64,000 nt of DNA from Imperialibacter roseus (GTDB lineage Bacteria > Bacteroidota > Bacteroidia > Cytophagales > Cyclobacteriaceae), in the NCBI RefSeq assembly GCF_032999765.1, contig NZ_CP136051.1, forward strand, positions 3,820,417 through 3,884,416, in the 5' to 3' direction. The notes under the pieces are model-generated. The model was not told where the DNA came from. It searched no databases and saw only the letters and a list, made by a program, of their open reading frames with translations. Numbering within the stretch: position 1 is the first letter of the stretch; the number at the start of each line of letters is the position of its first letter. A program made the position numbers and the translations under genes. Below are positions 33,201 through 41,357 of this stretch, one piece after another.

Positions 33201-34852
33201 CAGGCAGCCCCACCTATCCCATCCTCCGAGGGACCGGGACGCTACGCAATGGGGCAGGAAGGATCAAGTACCTCAACACTACATATAGCTTCAATGGAGA
33301 TATATTCTTTGACGACAACGAAATAGGTGTCCGAAACCTCGACGTCCGAGACGAGCAGGATCATCGTGCTTCATTGAATGGAGGTATTTTCCACGATGGA
33401 TTTAGAGACTTTGTGCTGGACTTAGAAGGGCAGTTGAATAACTTTCAGGTACTTAACACATCCGCTGCCGACAATTCCCTGTACTACGGCACCGCTTATG
33501 CCACGGGCTCAATCAACTTTTTGGGTGCTATATCCAACCTCAATATTAGCGCAAAAGCTACCACAAATAGAAATACACGGATTTTCATTCCGCTTGACGA
33601 AAGCTCCGACGTACAGGTTGAGGACTTCATCTCATTCGTGAACTTTAGCGACACAACCAAAGTAGCAGATGAAGAATCGGGTATTGACGAAGAGAAGTTT
33701 TCTAATATCCGCCTCGATTTCGACCTTGACATTACGCCTGACGCATATTGCGAGCTTATCTTCGACATAAAATCCGGCGACATCATACGGGGCAGAGGCA
33801 ACGGCAAGCTCAACATGCAAATTGACACCAACGGGGATTTCTATATGTTTGGTGATCTTGAAATCGAGGAAGGGGGGTATAATTTCACCCTTTACAATAT
33901 CATCAATAAAGAATTTGAGATCGTTAGCGGAAGTAGCATCTCCTGGTCAGGCGATCCCTACAAAGCTCAGATGGACATTACTGCGGGCTATCGGCAAAAC
34001 GCATTGTTATCCCCAATTCTAACCAATATAGATAGCGCTACGCTAAATACGCCTGAGCTGAAGAGACGGTATCCTACAAACGTACAAATGAAGCTCAATG
34101 GGGATTTGATGTCACCAGACATCGCCTTCGATATTCAGATAACAGGCTACCCCGAGACCGCCGGCGCCAATAGTTATCCTTTAGGCACCACCATCCAGGG
34201 CTTCAAAAATACAGTTAAGACTGATGAGCAGGAAATGAAACGCCAGGTGTTCAGTTTGATCATTCTTCGACGTTTTTCACCAATCAATAGCTTCAACGTT
34301 GGCACCAATTCCATCGGCAGTAGTGTGAGTGAATTTGTCTCCAACCAGCTCAGCTATTGGATCTCTCAGGTGGACGAGAACCTTGAAATCGACATCGACC
34401 TGGCCAGCCTTGACAACGATGCCTACAACACGTTTCAACTTCGGCTGGCCTACACATTTTTGGATGGCCGACTGCGGGTTTCCAGAGATGGGGGCGTTAC
34501 CAGCACCACTACCCGCAACGAATTGGGAGCCATTATGGGCGACTGGACCCTTGAGTACCTGCTTACACCTGACGGGAAATTGAGAGCCAAAATGTACTCC
34601 AGAACCAGCGTCAACAGCCTCACACAAAACATAAGTAACCAAACCAATACCAAAGCGGGGTTCAGCCTTCAGTACATCCGAAGCTTCAACAACTTCAAAG
34701 ACTTGATGCAAGACGTTCGTGTTAAAAACAGGGAAGAAACTGACCCGCAGGAAGAAGACAAAAAGACCTCATTCAACTTCAATTCGGATAAAATAAAGCA
34801 AGAGGAAGACGAAGCAAGCGGCCACCCCTTCTTCAATTTTTTTGAGCTTTAA
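30239..34852 (+). CDS. tamB: TamB-like translocation/assembly protein (DUF490)
   Basis: A 1537-residue protein with one N-terminal transmembrane helix (about 18-38), then a long region of beta-strand repeats typical of the AsmA/TamB bridge fold, and the C-terminal DUF490 domain (about 1080-1500; GDLEIEEGGYNFTLYNII, YPTNVQMKLNGDLMSPDI). It spans the periplasm as a lipid-transfer groove and helps build the outer membrane. The frame begins with TTG at 30239; an in-frame stop lies upstream at 30212 and no ATG occurs in the first 85 codons, so a TTG start seems real. The last residues FFNFFEL resemble a C-terminal motif of envelope proteins. Confidence 0.92.
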   Translation: MNYKTKTSVVFYGIGKAFYWFSLTILLLLIGLFITLQSSAVQTWLVSYASKSFYEQTGHKVTIAKVDVNWFDEITLDSLEVKDLQDTSMITINRLLVDFSLLDLLRPSQLHFDAARITGADVRLVKFADDQLDNISFLISQLRPKDTTARTSLPRPISVSRIKLEKSRFSLNDMRKDSIEVGFNYYQFTIDSIFSDLSNFYQRLDTVKFRVDKLAAGEKSKKLKVNSLQTNFLLTYQTMELSDLDLYTQHSHLQDYVKFEFSNPSNLTYFVDSVNIIAHFDSTTISNRDLRHFSPYLEKYDDTYSISGDFSGGVTNFSLKKFSLYFGDNSQLFGNASFNGLPNFMETFIDLRLDKSTLLANDLGMYMNQQDYYILNRLGFIRFDGRFIGFPTDFVANGSFDSRLGSAKSDVNLKLPSTPEKAVYSGSLTVRNLNLGTLAGDSELLQKVSFSGSVSGKGLTPSSADFYLKGNIQKFGLKGYEYVNIKTDARLAASFFEGKLSIDDPNVKLQVEGSFDFRNQLNKFKANASLDTLFLYPLQLTSNDVFLRGQVDLDFQGLEIDSITGSAAIHNLLLEVDGKQFKADSILATSQRSGIQRSFNILSEHLSLSAEGNFDYTTLFADLSETFNEYELAFRNNSDDIESYYANKPKKEVSPYKVSINATLTNINPLTDLFIKDFYIAKETKIEANFNKNISSVASFYSAIDTLAFREFSFIGNEIDINTSKAADSTDVLSMFYISSMRQLLKNRDITQNNYVEAIWSNNKIDFQTNVEQLNTNNYARVYGDLQFLPDRTIITVYPSDLQVLEGKWQFSDNNQIVITDEAIAFENLKLSAGSQEVELTGYISDSTNIPLRGRVTNFALSNLNPLTTVPLDGVVNGHATLINYGEGSIVESDLKIDNFFVDRFLVGNLTGKSSWNDASKQILSRLTVIREGKNIIGLNGYYAPLDSISPLNFTADFDNASINILEPFIEENFNEIKGTATGKFRISGSPTYPILRGTGTLRNGAGRIKYLNTTYSFNGDIFFDDNEIGVRNLDVRDEQDHRASLNGGIFHDGFRDFVLDLEGQLNNFQVLNTSAADNSLYYGTAYATGSINFLGAISNLNISAKATTNRNTRIFIPLDESSDVQVEDFISFVNFSDTTKVADEESGIDEEKFSNIRLDFDLDITPDAYCELIFDIKSGDIIRGRGNGKLNMQIDTNGDFYMFGDLEIEEGGYNFTLYNIINKEFEIVSGSSISWSGDPYKAQMDITAGYRQNALLSPILTNIDSATLNTPELKRRYPTNVQMKLNGDLMSPDIAFDIQITGYPETAGANSYPLGTTIQGFKNTVKTDEQEMKRQVFSLIILRRFSPINSFNVGTNSIGSSVSEFVSNQLSYWISQVDENLEIDIDLASLDNDAYNTFQLRLAYTFLDGRLRVSRDGGVTSTTTRNELGAIMGDWTLEYLLTPDGKLRAKMYSRTSVNSLTQNISNQTNTKAGFSLQYIRSFNNFKDLMQDVRVKNREETDPQEEDKKTSFNFNSDKIKQEEDEASGHPFFNFFEL

Positions 34853-34891
34853 TAACTAAATAACCACTGCGTAGTTAGTTAAGAAAAACTT

Positions 34892-36199
34892 ATGCCAACG
34901 CATCCGGCTGTCAATATTTTCTGGTTCCGGCGAGACCTTCGCTTTACCGATAATGCAGGGCTTTTCTACGCACTGAAAGAGGAGACGCCAGTTCTTCCGG
35001 TCTTCATTTTTGATCCCCACATATTATCGAAACTTGAAGAAAAGGCTGATGCCAGGGTTTCTTTCATTCAAAGCACCCTGTTGAGGCTGAAGAAGCAGCT
35101 AGAAGACCACGGAAGCTCAATGCGCATCCTGTATGCTTCACCTGAAGCAGCATTTTCGCAACTGGCGGCAGAATTCGACCTCAAAGCGGTCTACACCAAC
35201 CGGGACTACGAACCCTATGCCAACGAAAGGGACGCCACAGTCCGCTCACTACTCAAGGAAAAAGGGATAGGATTCTATTCTTTCAAAGACCAGGTGATTT
35301 TTGAAAAGGAAGAAATACTAACTGACACTAGTGGAGTATATAAGGTGTTCACCCCTTACAAAAACAAATGGCTGGCTAAGTGGCAAAACTTACAATTGGA
35401 AGAGTTTTTCATCAATCCTTCATCAGCGAATTTCCACGAAACCAAACCTTATCCTGTTCCCACCTTACAGGAAATGGGCTTCGCAAAGAGCTCAATTATC
35501 ATTCCGCCGTCGACGTTCGATGAGTCGGTTATTGCCGCCTATGACAAGAAACGTGACTTCCCTGCCATCGAAGGCACGTCCCGCCTCGGCATTCATCTGC
35601 GGCATGGCACTATCAGCATACGGGCAGCTGTGAAAAAAGCAGCGACCCTTAATCAAACCTGGTTGAATGAGCTTATATGGAGGGAATTCTATCAAATGAT
35701 TTTGTCCAACTTTCCTCACGTGGTGCACAACGCTTTCAAACCTCAATACGACCTCATTCCATGGAGAAACGATGAGGAGCAATTCCAGAAATGGTGTGAG
35801 GGAATGACCGGCTACCAAATAGTAGATGCGGGCATGAGGGAATTAAACACCACAGGGTATATGCACAACAGAGTGCGCATGGTAGTAGCCAGCTTCCTTA
35901 CCAAGCACTTGCTGATCGACTGGCGATGGGGCGAGGCCTGGTTTGCCAGGAAACTATTAGACTTTGAACTAGCCTCCAACAATGGCGGCTGGCAATGGGC
36001 GGCGGGCACAGGCACCGACGCTCAACCATATTTCAGGGTGTTCAACCCGGAGTCACAAACAGACAAGTTTGACAAGGACAAAGCATATATCCGCCAATGG
36101 GTGCCGGAATATGACAGCAAAAATTACATAAAACCGATTGTTGAACATAAATTTGCCAGACAAAGAGCCATAGAAACTTACAAAGCGGCGTTAAAGTAA
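34892..36199 (+). CDS. phrB: Cryptochrome/photolyase family DNA photolyase
   Basis: A 435-residue flavoprotein. The N-terminal FWFRRDLRFTDNAGL antenna domain and the C-terminal FAD domain (LNELIWREFYQMIL, TGYQIVDAGMRELNTTGYMH, ASNNGGWQWAAGTGTDAQPY) are class I CPD photolyase features. The Trp triad region GWQWAAGTG is intact. It uses blue light to split pyrimidine dimers. A cryptochrome role cannot be fully excluded. The Smr gene starts four bases after its stop, so both are likely on one transcript. Confidence 0.95.
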   Translation: MPTHPAVNIFWFRRDLRFTDNAGLFYALKEETPVLPVFIFDPHILSKLEEKADARVSFIQSTLLRLKKQLEDHGSSMRILYASPEAAFSQLAAEFDLKAVYTNRDYEPYANERDATVRSLLKEKGIGFYSFKDQVIFEKEEILTDTSGVYKVFTPYKNKWLAKWQNLQLEEFFINPSSANFHETKPYPVPTLQEMGFAKSSIIIPPSTFDESVIAAYDKKRDFPAIEGTSRLGIHLRHGTISIRAAVKKAATLNQTWLNELIWREFYQMILSNFPHVVHNAFKPQYDLIPWRNDEEQFQKWCEGMTGYQIVDAGMRELNTTGYMHNRVRMVVASFLTKHLLIDWRWGEAWFARKLLDFELASNNGGWQWAAGTGTDAQPYFRVFNPESQTDKFDKDKAYIRQWVPEYDSKNYIKPIVEHKFARQRAIETYKAALK

Positions 36200-36203
36200 C
36201 TGT

Positions 36204-37169
36204 ATGAACATAGGGGACAAAGTAAGGCTTCTGAGAGGAACTGAAGAGGGAGTTATTATCAGGGTGATTAACGAAAACACCTATGAAATAGAAATAGAAG
36301 ACGGCTTTTCCTTCCCCGTGCTTAAGAGTGAGGTCGTTTTGGTAAGTAAAACGGAAGCAGAGCACTTCAAAAGGGATAGCTCTGCACAGCAAAGTTCTTC
36401 CGGCCAAAAAACATTCGTTAAAGAGACCCAGGCAGTTGCCGAAAAAGGAATCTACCTTGGCTTTGAGCCGAAGGGAGATATTTTCACAGTCTGGATGATC
36501 AATAACACAGATTACGAGCTGGTTTTCAAGATAGATGAGCTGATGAAGGGCACCACACTAGGATTACACGCCGGTCACCTGGAGGCAAAGTCGAGCCAGG
36601 CAATAGCATCCAAGTCTTCTCAAAACTTCGACAACTGGTCGGACATGCAATTTACCTGCATGTATTTCCAAAAAGGAATCTACAAAAGTAAGCCTATGCT
36701 GAGCAGGGTTGTCTCATTCAAAGCAGCAGCTTTCATGCATAAGAAGGGTACGATTCCCATGACCTCGAAGGAAGGATATGTTTATCAGTTGGATGATAAT
36801 CCTGCAAAAATTAATGCTGATGAGATAAAAAACAGCATGCTTTCTGCCAAAGCAGCGCCAGCGCCGAAAACAGACCAAAAACCTGGCTCGCACGAGGTAG
36901 ATTTACACATGGAGAAATTAACAGGGCAAAAAGAAGAGGTGCCTACCTCGCAGGCTCTCTCCTACCAACTAGCCGTTTTTGAGAAAGAACTGGACTCAGC
37001 CATCGCAGCTGGCCGAGACGAGATAACGTTTATTCATGGCGTAGGAAACGGTGTTCTGCGTGAAGAAATCCACAAAAGGCTAAGTAAAATGAAAAATATC
37101 TTGTACTTTCAGGATGCCCAGAAACAAAGGTTTGGCTATGGCGCTACACTTATCAAATTAAAAGACTAA
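36204..37169 (+). CDS. DUF2027 and Smr domain protein
   Basis: A 321-residue protein. The first 55 residues are an SH3-like barrel (IGDKVRLLRGTEEGVIIRV), followed by a DUF2027 domain (about 85-200, GFEPKGDIFTVWMINNTDYE in part) and a C-terminal Smr domain (about 228-321) with the motifs HEVDLHMEKLTG and FIHGVGNGVLREEI. Smr domains are nicking endonucleases or RNA-binding modules, as in MutS2; here the LDxH motif is VDLH. The combination is typical of Bacteroidota. It follows the photolyase gene, but a repair role is only suggested. Confidence 0.9.
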   Translation: MNIGDKVRLLRGTEEGVIIRVINENTYEIEIEDGFSFPVLKSEVVLVSKTEAEHFKRDSSAQQSSSGQKTFVKETQAVAEKGIYLGFEPKGDIFTVWMINNTDYELVFKIDELMKGTTLGLHAGHLEAKSSQAIASKSSQNFDNWSDMQFTCMYFQKGIYKSKPMLSRVVSFKAAAFMHKKGTIPMTSKEGYVYQLDDNPAKINADEIKNSMLSAKAAPAPKTDQKPGSHEVDLHMEKLTGQKEEVPTSQALSYQLAVFEKELDSAIAAGRDEITFIHGVGNGVLREEIHKRLSKMKNILYFQDAQKQRFGYGATLIKLKD

Positions 37170-37205
37170 CTAGCATTTTTTAAGCCTAAAATAAAACATA
37201 ATACT

Positions 37206-37604
37206 ATGGACGTAAGAAAGTTGATGGAGGAACTTGCCTCTGAAATTAACGGCCAATATTCAGAATATGACGATAATCGATCAGTTGTGATCGTTCCTCT
37301 TCCCGACGGTAGGTTCCAATCGGTGCGTGGTGGCAAAATTGACAACAAAAAGTATGGCAAGAGTGTCATTCAGATACTGTCCAGAGTATGTCGTACCGCC
37401 GAAAAAATTGATTATACCAAAGTGCTTGCGCACAACGTTGACCTTATCAATTCTAAGTTTGTGGTGCTTGGCGATTTCCTAATGGTGGAAACCACATTGT
37501 TTGACGACACAGTACCTCCTCAGAAATTGAAGGAAATGATACTCGAAACAGCTAAGCTAGCCGATGAATGGGAACTTGCCATTACTGGCAAAGACGTCAA
37601 CTAA
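37206..37604 (+). CDS. Small YbjN-like protein of unknown function
   Basis: A 132-residue soluble protein, rich in charged residues, with a strand pattern (SVVIVPLPDGRFQSVRGGKI, SKFVVLGDFLMVETTLFD) like YbjN or type III secretion chaperone folds. No catalytic motif or signal peptide is seen. It lies 36 bp after the Smr gene and 37 bp before rnpB on the same strand. The fold call is weak, but the gene has normal composition and length and looks real. Confidence 0.7.
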   Translation: MDVRKLMEELASEINGQYSEYDDNRSVVIVPLPDGRFQSVRGGKIDNKKYGKSVIQILSRVCRTAEKIDYTKVLAHNVDLINSKFVVLGDFLMVETTLFDDTVPPQKLKEMILETAKLADEWELAITGKDVN

Positions 37605-37641
37605 GAAGCATCTTTTAGTTATCAAATAAGTTTAACTATTT

Positions 37642-38063
37642 AGGAAAATGTGATCCGCCTTATCGCCTTGTTCAGAAAGTATTCTGAGCGGGGAGGAAAG
37701 TCCGGGCAATGCAGAGCGCCGTACTTCCTAACAGGAAGGAGCATTGTTGGCGACGACAGTGCTACAGACAGTGCAACAGAAAATAAACTACCCGTAATGC
37801 TTCTGCATTGGGGGAAAAGGTGAAAAGGTGGGGTAAGAGCCCACCGCTCCAATGGTGACATTGGGGGCACGGTAAACCTTACGGATTGAAAGATCAAATA
37901 TGCCATGATTCAGGGGCTGCTCGTCCCTGCAGGTTGCTTCGGCGGCCTCGTTGTGGTGGGTAGATTGATAGAACCAGGCGGTGACGCCTGGTCCAGATAA
38001 ATGATAAGGGTCTCCCGACTTGTCGGGAGGCACAGAACCCGGCTTACAGGATCATATTTTCCT
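37642..38063 (+). ncRNA. rnpB: RNase P RNA, bacterial type A
   Basis: A 422-nt RNA gene. The ends form a 15-bp P1 stem (37642-37656 with 38049-38063, one G-U pair). The conserved core GAGGAAAGTCCGGGC (37691-37705 region) and ACAGAACCCGGCTTA near 38032-38046 are plain, which pair to build P4. CGCTCCAATGG and GGTAAACCTTACGG belong to the middle part. It processes the 5' ends of tRNAs with RnpA. No clear terminator lies in the 14 bp before the next gene, so 3' maturation probably involves processing of a longer transcript. Confidence 0.96.
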
Positions 38064-38077
38064 ATTTTCATTAACCT

Positions 38078-39238
38078 ATGGCAAAAATTCTAATAGTAGA
38101 CGACGAGAAATCTATTCGCTCTACCCTCCGGGAAATTCTTGAGTACGAAAAATTCAAAATTGACGAAGCGAAAGATGGTGAAGAAGGCCTTGAAATGCTC
38201 AAACAGGGATCGTACGACCTCGTTCTTTGCGATATAAAAATGCCCAAAATGGATGGTCTTGAATTGCTTCACAAGGCAATGGAGGAGGGAATTGACGCAC
38301 CATTCATTATGATTTCGGCTCATGGCACGATAGATAGCGCTGTGGAAGCGACCAAGAAAGGAGCTTTCGACTTCCTTCAAAAACCGCTGGATCTAAACAG
38401 GCTGCTGGTCACTTTGAGAAATGCGCTGGATCGGAAGGAACTGGTGAATGAGACCAGGGTGCTGAAGAAAAAAATAAGCAAGACTTTCGATATCGTGGGC
38501 GAGTCGCCAAAGATTGAGGAGGTCAAAGCAATGATTGAAAAGGTGGCCCCCACTGATGCAAGAGTGCTGATTACAGGCCCGAACGGTACGGGCAAGGAGC
38601 TGGTTGCCAAATGGATTCACGAAAAAAGCAATCGCTCGTCGGGCCCGATGGTTGAGGTAAACTGCGCAGCCATTCCATCCGAACTAATTGAGAGTGAGCT
38701 TTTCGGCCACGAGAAGGGCTCCTTCACCTCCGCTGTAAAGCAACGGATTGGGAAGTTTGAGCAGGCTATCGGAGGCACGCTATTCCTTGACGAAATTGGC
38801 GACATGAGCCTTTCGGCACAGGCCAAAGTTCTGCGTGCCTTACAGGAAAATAGAATTACCCGGGTAGGTGGCGAGAAGGAAGTAAAGGTAGACGTAAGAG
38901 TAGTGGCTGCTACCAATAAGGACTTGAAAAAGGCTATTGCCGAAAATCAGTTTAGAGAAGACCTCTATCACCGGCTGAGCGTAATCATCATTCAGGTGCC
39001 TGCGCTAAAAGATCGTAAAGACGATATTCCACTACTCGTTGATAGGTTTATTGCAGACATTTCGGCCGAATACGGGTGGGCACCAAAACCAATAGACGAT
39101 GCGGCCATTAAGCAGCTACAGCAATTTGAGTGGACGGGAAATATCAGGGAATTAAGAAATGTGACGGAGCGGCTGATGATCATGTCATCAAACACCATAT
39201 CAGAAATGGATGTAAAAAAATATGCGGTACTTACTTAG
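38078..39238 (+). CDS. NtrC-type response regulator without a DNA-binding domain
   Basis: A 386-residue protein. A receiver domain (Asp52 in LVLCDIKMPKMDG, Lys102 in FLQKPLD) is followed by an AAA+ sigma54-interaction domain (Walker A GPNGTGKE 167-174, Walker [19 protein letters not shown]). The GAFTGA loop reads GSFTSA (214-219). It stops at TISEMDVKKYAVLT, right after the AAA+ helical part, with no Fis-type helix-turn-helix. Such proteins may act at all sigma54 promoters from solution, or through a partner. No kinase gene is adjacent. Its stop codon lies in the hairpin that ends the converging small gene. Confidence 0.92.
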   Translation: MAKILIVDDEKSIRSTLREILEYEKFKIDEAKDGEEGLEMLKQGSYDLVLCDIKMPKMDGLELLHKAMEEGIDAPFIMISAHGTIDSAVEATKKGAFDFLQKPLDLNRLLVTLRNALDRKELVNETRVLKKKISKTFDIVGESPKIEEVKAMIEKVAPTDARVLITGPNGTGKELVAKWIHEKSNRSSGPMVEVNCAAIPSELIESELFGHEKGSFTSAVKQRIGKFEQAIGGTLFLDEIGDMSLSAQAKVLRALQENRITRVGGEKEVKVDVRVVAATNKDLKKAIAENQFREDLYHRLSVIIIQVPALKDRKDDIPLLVDRFIADISAEYGWAPKPIDDAAIKQLQQFEWTGNIRELRNVTERLMIMSSNTISEMDVKKYAVLT

Positions 39239-39252
39239 TAAGAACCGCATAT
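39214..39252 (-). terminator. Rho-independent terminator of the small lipoprotein gene
   Basis: ATATGCGGT (39220-39228) pairs with ACCGCATAT (39244-39252), with an inner CTTAC/GTAAG stem and a TTA loop. On the minus strand it is followed by seven T. It therefore ends minus-strand transcripts coming from the small gene at 39293-39415, while its DNA encodes the last codons of the converging regulator. On the plus strand the tail is only ATTCTTTC, so it is weaker there. Confidence 0.85.
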
Positions 39253-39292
39253 ATTCTTTCAATAATTTCCAACCAGGTCGAGTACTTTCCAA

Positions 39293-39415
39293 TTAAAGCC
39301 TTTGAGCAGGCTTTTCTTTCTGCACGTCCGACTTAGCGTAAGTAGGACACGTCTTCTGAGTACAAGCACCAAGCATGAAAACAGCTACAGCAAACAACAG
39401 TAATTTAATTTTCAT
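39293..39415 (-). CDS. Small lipoprotein of 40 residues
   Basis: The minus strand from the ATG at 39415 encodes a 40-residue peptide: a hydrophobic signal MKIKLLLFAVAVFMLGAC with a perfect lipobox (LGAC, Cys18), then TQKTCPTYAKSDVQKEKP. A short CPTYAK-like motif of this kind recurs in tiny Bacteroidota lipoproteins. The gene has its own promoter (TTTG, 19 bp, TATCTTAG at 39479-39449) and a strong terminator 41 bp downstream, which argues that it is expressed. The function is unknown. Gene finders with a length cut-off would miss it. Confidence 0.8.
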   Translation of the reverse strand: MKIKLLLFAVAVFMLGACTQKTCPTYAKSDVQKEKPAQRL

Positions 39416-39448
39416 AACGAAACGGCTTTACTTAGGTTCTTAGAAGCT

Positions 39449-39479
39449 CTAAGATATATATATCTACACATATATCAAA
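39449..39479 (-). promoter_or_regulatory. Bacteroidota-type promoter of the small lipoprotein gene
   Basis: Reading the minus strand, TTTG (39479-39476) and TATCTTAG (39456-39449) are separated by 19 bases, close to the Bacteroidota -33 TTTG and -7 TAnnTTTG consensus. The expected start of transcription is near 39443, leaving about 27 bases of leader before the ATG at 39415. Confidence 0.65.
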
Positions 39480-39510
39480 ACACTTTAAGTTCCCAAGCAT
39501 AAGGTAATGG

Positions 39511-40530
39511 CTATTGTATCAGTAAATTGCAGCCCCTCACATCCGAATTATCAAACCTGCCAAGCACTTCAAAATCCCCTTTCGTGTTAGTTATTCGGCC
39601 CAAATCCTTTGTTTCAATAAAGCAGCAAGAATGAATATTTCCAAGGTCAATAATATTTAAACCTCCCGCTCTTTTTTCCTGCAGATACGAAAACGGATCA
39701 TTAATATCACGAACCATCACCTTCATCGACCTTGGGCAAACGAAGCCTGCTCCTCCATCCGAATATGCCTGCGACATTAACTCTGTCATCCCATACTCCG
39801 AGTGTATCCGCTCCACATTTAATCGCTCTCTCAACAAGGTGTGCAACTCAGGCCTTGTCAGCTCCTTCCCTCTCCCCTTCATGCCTCCGGTTTCCATTAC
39901 AATAAAGTCACTCAGGTCAAGCTGATGCCTTTCAGAGAGATCAATTAGGGCGAAAGTAACTCCAATTAGCAGCTTTTTGCCATCCTGCCGTTTGAGTTTT
40001 TCTATCACGCTTAAAAGGGTACTGTCATCCCTCAAAAAGAATCCAGAGAACTTTGAGCCTGTGAGCTTTATGAAGTGCTCAATCATGTAGATGAGTGAGG
40101 ATCCGCTCCTTTCAAGGTAAGACGGCAGCAAGGCAACAATATGAAAATTTGAGAGTGCCCCATACGTTGACTCAAATATTTCCTTCGTTAATTTCTTATA
40201 GAATAGAGGATCATCGAGGTAATGGGAGCTTTGCACGGAACCAGTGGTGCCGCTACTGGAAAACATAAGGGAAGAACCCCATTCGCCTGTCTTTATAGCA
40301 TGATTCTTGAAAAATTCAATCGGAAGAAAGGGAATGTCTTCCAACCGGCTGATTTTTTTGGGGTCTTTAGCTAAGTATGAAATATACTTTTTGTAGACGG
40401 GATTGTGTTGGGCCTGCCATTTAAAAATATCCAGAGCGAGGACAGTAAAATGATCATTATTCAGGTTTAAAAGGCGGTTTCTAAAACTAAGAAGCTCGGA
40501 CATGTGTTTAAATTGCGAAAGATGATCCAA
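39511..40530 (-). CDS. LuxE/PaaK-like acyl-protein synthetase/acyltransferase
   Basis: A 339-residue protein with the LuxE pattern: FLPIEFFKNHAIKTG (about 66-80), FSSSGTTGSVQSSHYLDD (about 90-107), MKGRGKELTRPELHTLL and HSEYGMTELMSQAYS. The family is related to adenylate-forming ligases and activates acyl or aryl acids. LuxE itself works in bioluminescence, but lone copies in Bacteroidota have no lux genes around them and their substrates are unknown. It is transcribed away from the lipoprotein gene with a 29-bp gap between start codons. Confidence 0.85.
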   Translation of the reverse strand: MDHLSQFKHMSELLSFRNRLLNLNNDHFTVLALDIFKWQAQHNPVYKKYISYLAKDPKKISRLEDIPFLPIEFFKNHAIKTGEWGSSLMFSSSGTTGSVQSSHYLDDPLFYKKLTKEIFESTYGALSNFHIVALLPSYLERSGSSLIYMIEHFIKLTGSKFSGFFLRDDSTLLSVIEKLKRQDGKKLLIGVTFALIDLSERHQLDLSDFIVMETGGMKGRGKELTRPELHTLLRERLNVERIHSEYGMTELMSQAYSDGGAGFVCPRSMKVMVRDINDPFSYLQEKRAGGLNIIDLGNIHSCCFIETKDLGRITNTKGDFEVLGRFDNSDVRGCNLLIQ

Positions 40531-40559
40531 TTTTAATAATTTTATGAGGTAAGTAAGCG

Positions 40560-41357
40560 ATGGAAATGAAGAATAGATTATTAAAAAGTATTATCCTTGG
40601 TGTGGTAGTGATGGGCTTAGCGTGGGCATGCCAGCCACCAGACGAGCTCCCCATCATTCCAAAAATATCCTACAACAGGGTTGAGTTTTTTGACCAGGCC
40701 GCTGGCTCAGATTCGCTTGTTCTATATATCAATTTTGAAGATGGAGACGGCGACATTGGGCTGAGAAGCACTGAAGACAGCTACCCATACCATCCATTTA
40801 ATTACATTATCGACGCCGATAGGAGACTTGTCTATTTCGGAGAAACAGACTATAAGCTCCCCTTCTATAGTGTTCCTTTGGTGGTTTCCGGGGGGCAATT
40901 TAGACCTCTTGAGAAAGAGAAATTATTTTCAGAAACAGACACGAGACGACCGTTTAATTGTGAACAATATGAAGTCATAAAATTCAACCTTGATAATACT
41001 GGCACCAATACAGAAATAGACACTTTCTTTATTCAGAAGAATCCCAACAATAACAATATTTATGTGGACTTCTACAGAAAGGTAAATGGTAATTATGAGT
41101 TTCTCGATTGGGCAAGTGTGTTTTCAACTACCGGCTGCGGCACAAATTTCAACGCCAGGTTTCCAATCTTCGACACTGACAATCTAGGAAAATCGCTTTC
41201 AGGCACGCTTCGCTATTCGATGTTATCTGCTGGATTCGGCATCGTATTAAAGAAAGATACGTTTAAGCTAAAAGTCTACATCAAGGATCGTGCTCTTCAC
41301 GACAGCAATGTGATAGAAAGCCCAGACTTGACGCTTGACAATATCACGCTCAATTAA
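40560..41357 (+). CDS. Conserved Bacteroidota lipoprotein of unknown function
   Basis: A 265-residue protein with a lipoprotein signal (VMGLAWAC, Cys24). The sequence just after it, PPDELPIIPKISY, and the VLYINFEDGDGDIGL segment are typical of a small group of Bacteroidota surface lipoproteins with a beta-sandwich-like make-up; the DGDGDIG stretch could bind calcium. No enzyme motif is present. Its stop codon overlaps the end of the converging E1 gene by eight bases. Confidence 0.8.
   Translation: MEMKNRLLKSIILGVVVMGLAWACQPPDELPIIPKISYNRVEFFDQAAGSDSLVLYINFEDGDGDIGLRSTEDSYPYHPFNYIIDADRRLVYFGETDYKLPFYSVPLVVSGGQFRPLEKEKLFSETDTRRPFNCEQYEVIKFNLDNTGTNTEIDTFFIQKNPNNNNIYVDFYRKVNGNYEFLDWASVFSTTGCGTNFNARFPIFDTDNLGKSLSGTLRYSMLSAGFGIVLKKDTFKLKVYIKDRALHDSNVIESPDLTLDNITLN

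Noticed and set aside
34853..34881. TAACTAA/TTAGTTA inverted repeat after tamB
   Set aside because: The stem is short and A/T only, with no U-tract; it is too weak to call a terminator.
37640..38033. Two open frames on the minus strand over this segment
   Set aside because: They lie entirely on the RNase P RNA gene, whose stems and core motifs explain the sequence better.
39511..40530. Bioluminescence (lux) gene
   Set aside because: The LuxE-like protein has no luxAB, luxC or luxD nearby; lone members are common in Bacteroidota and not linked to light production.
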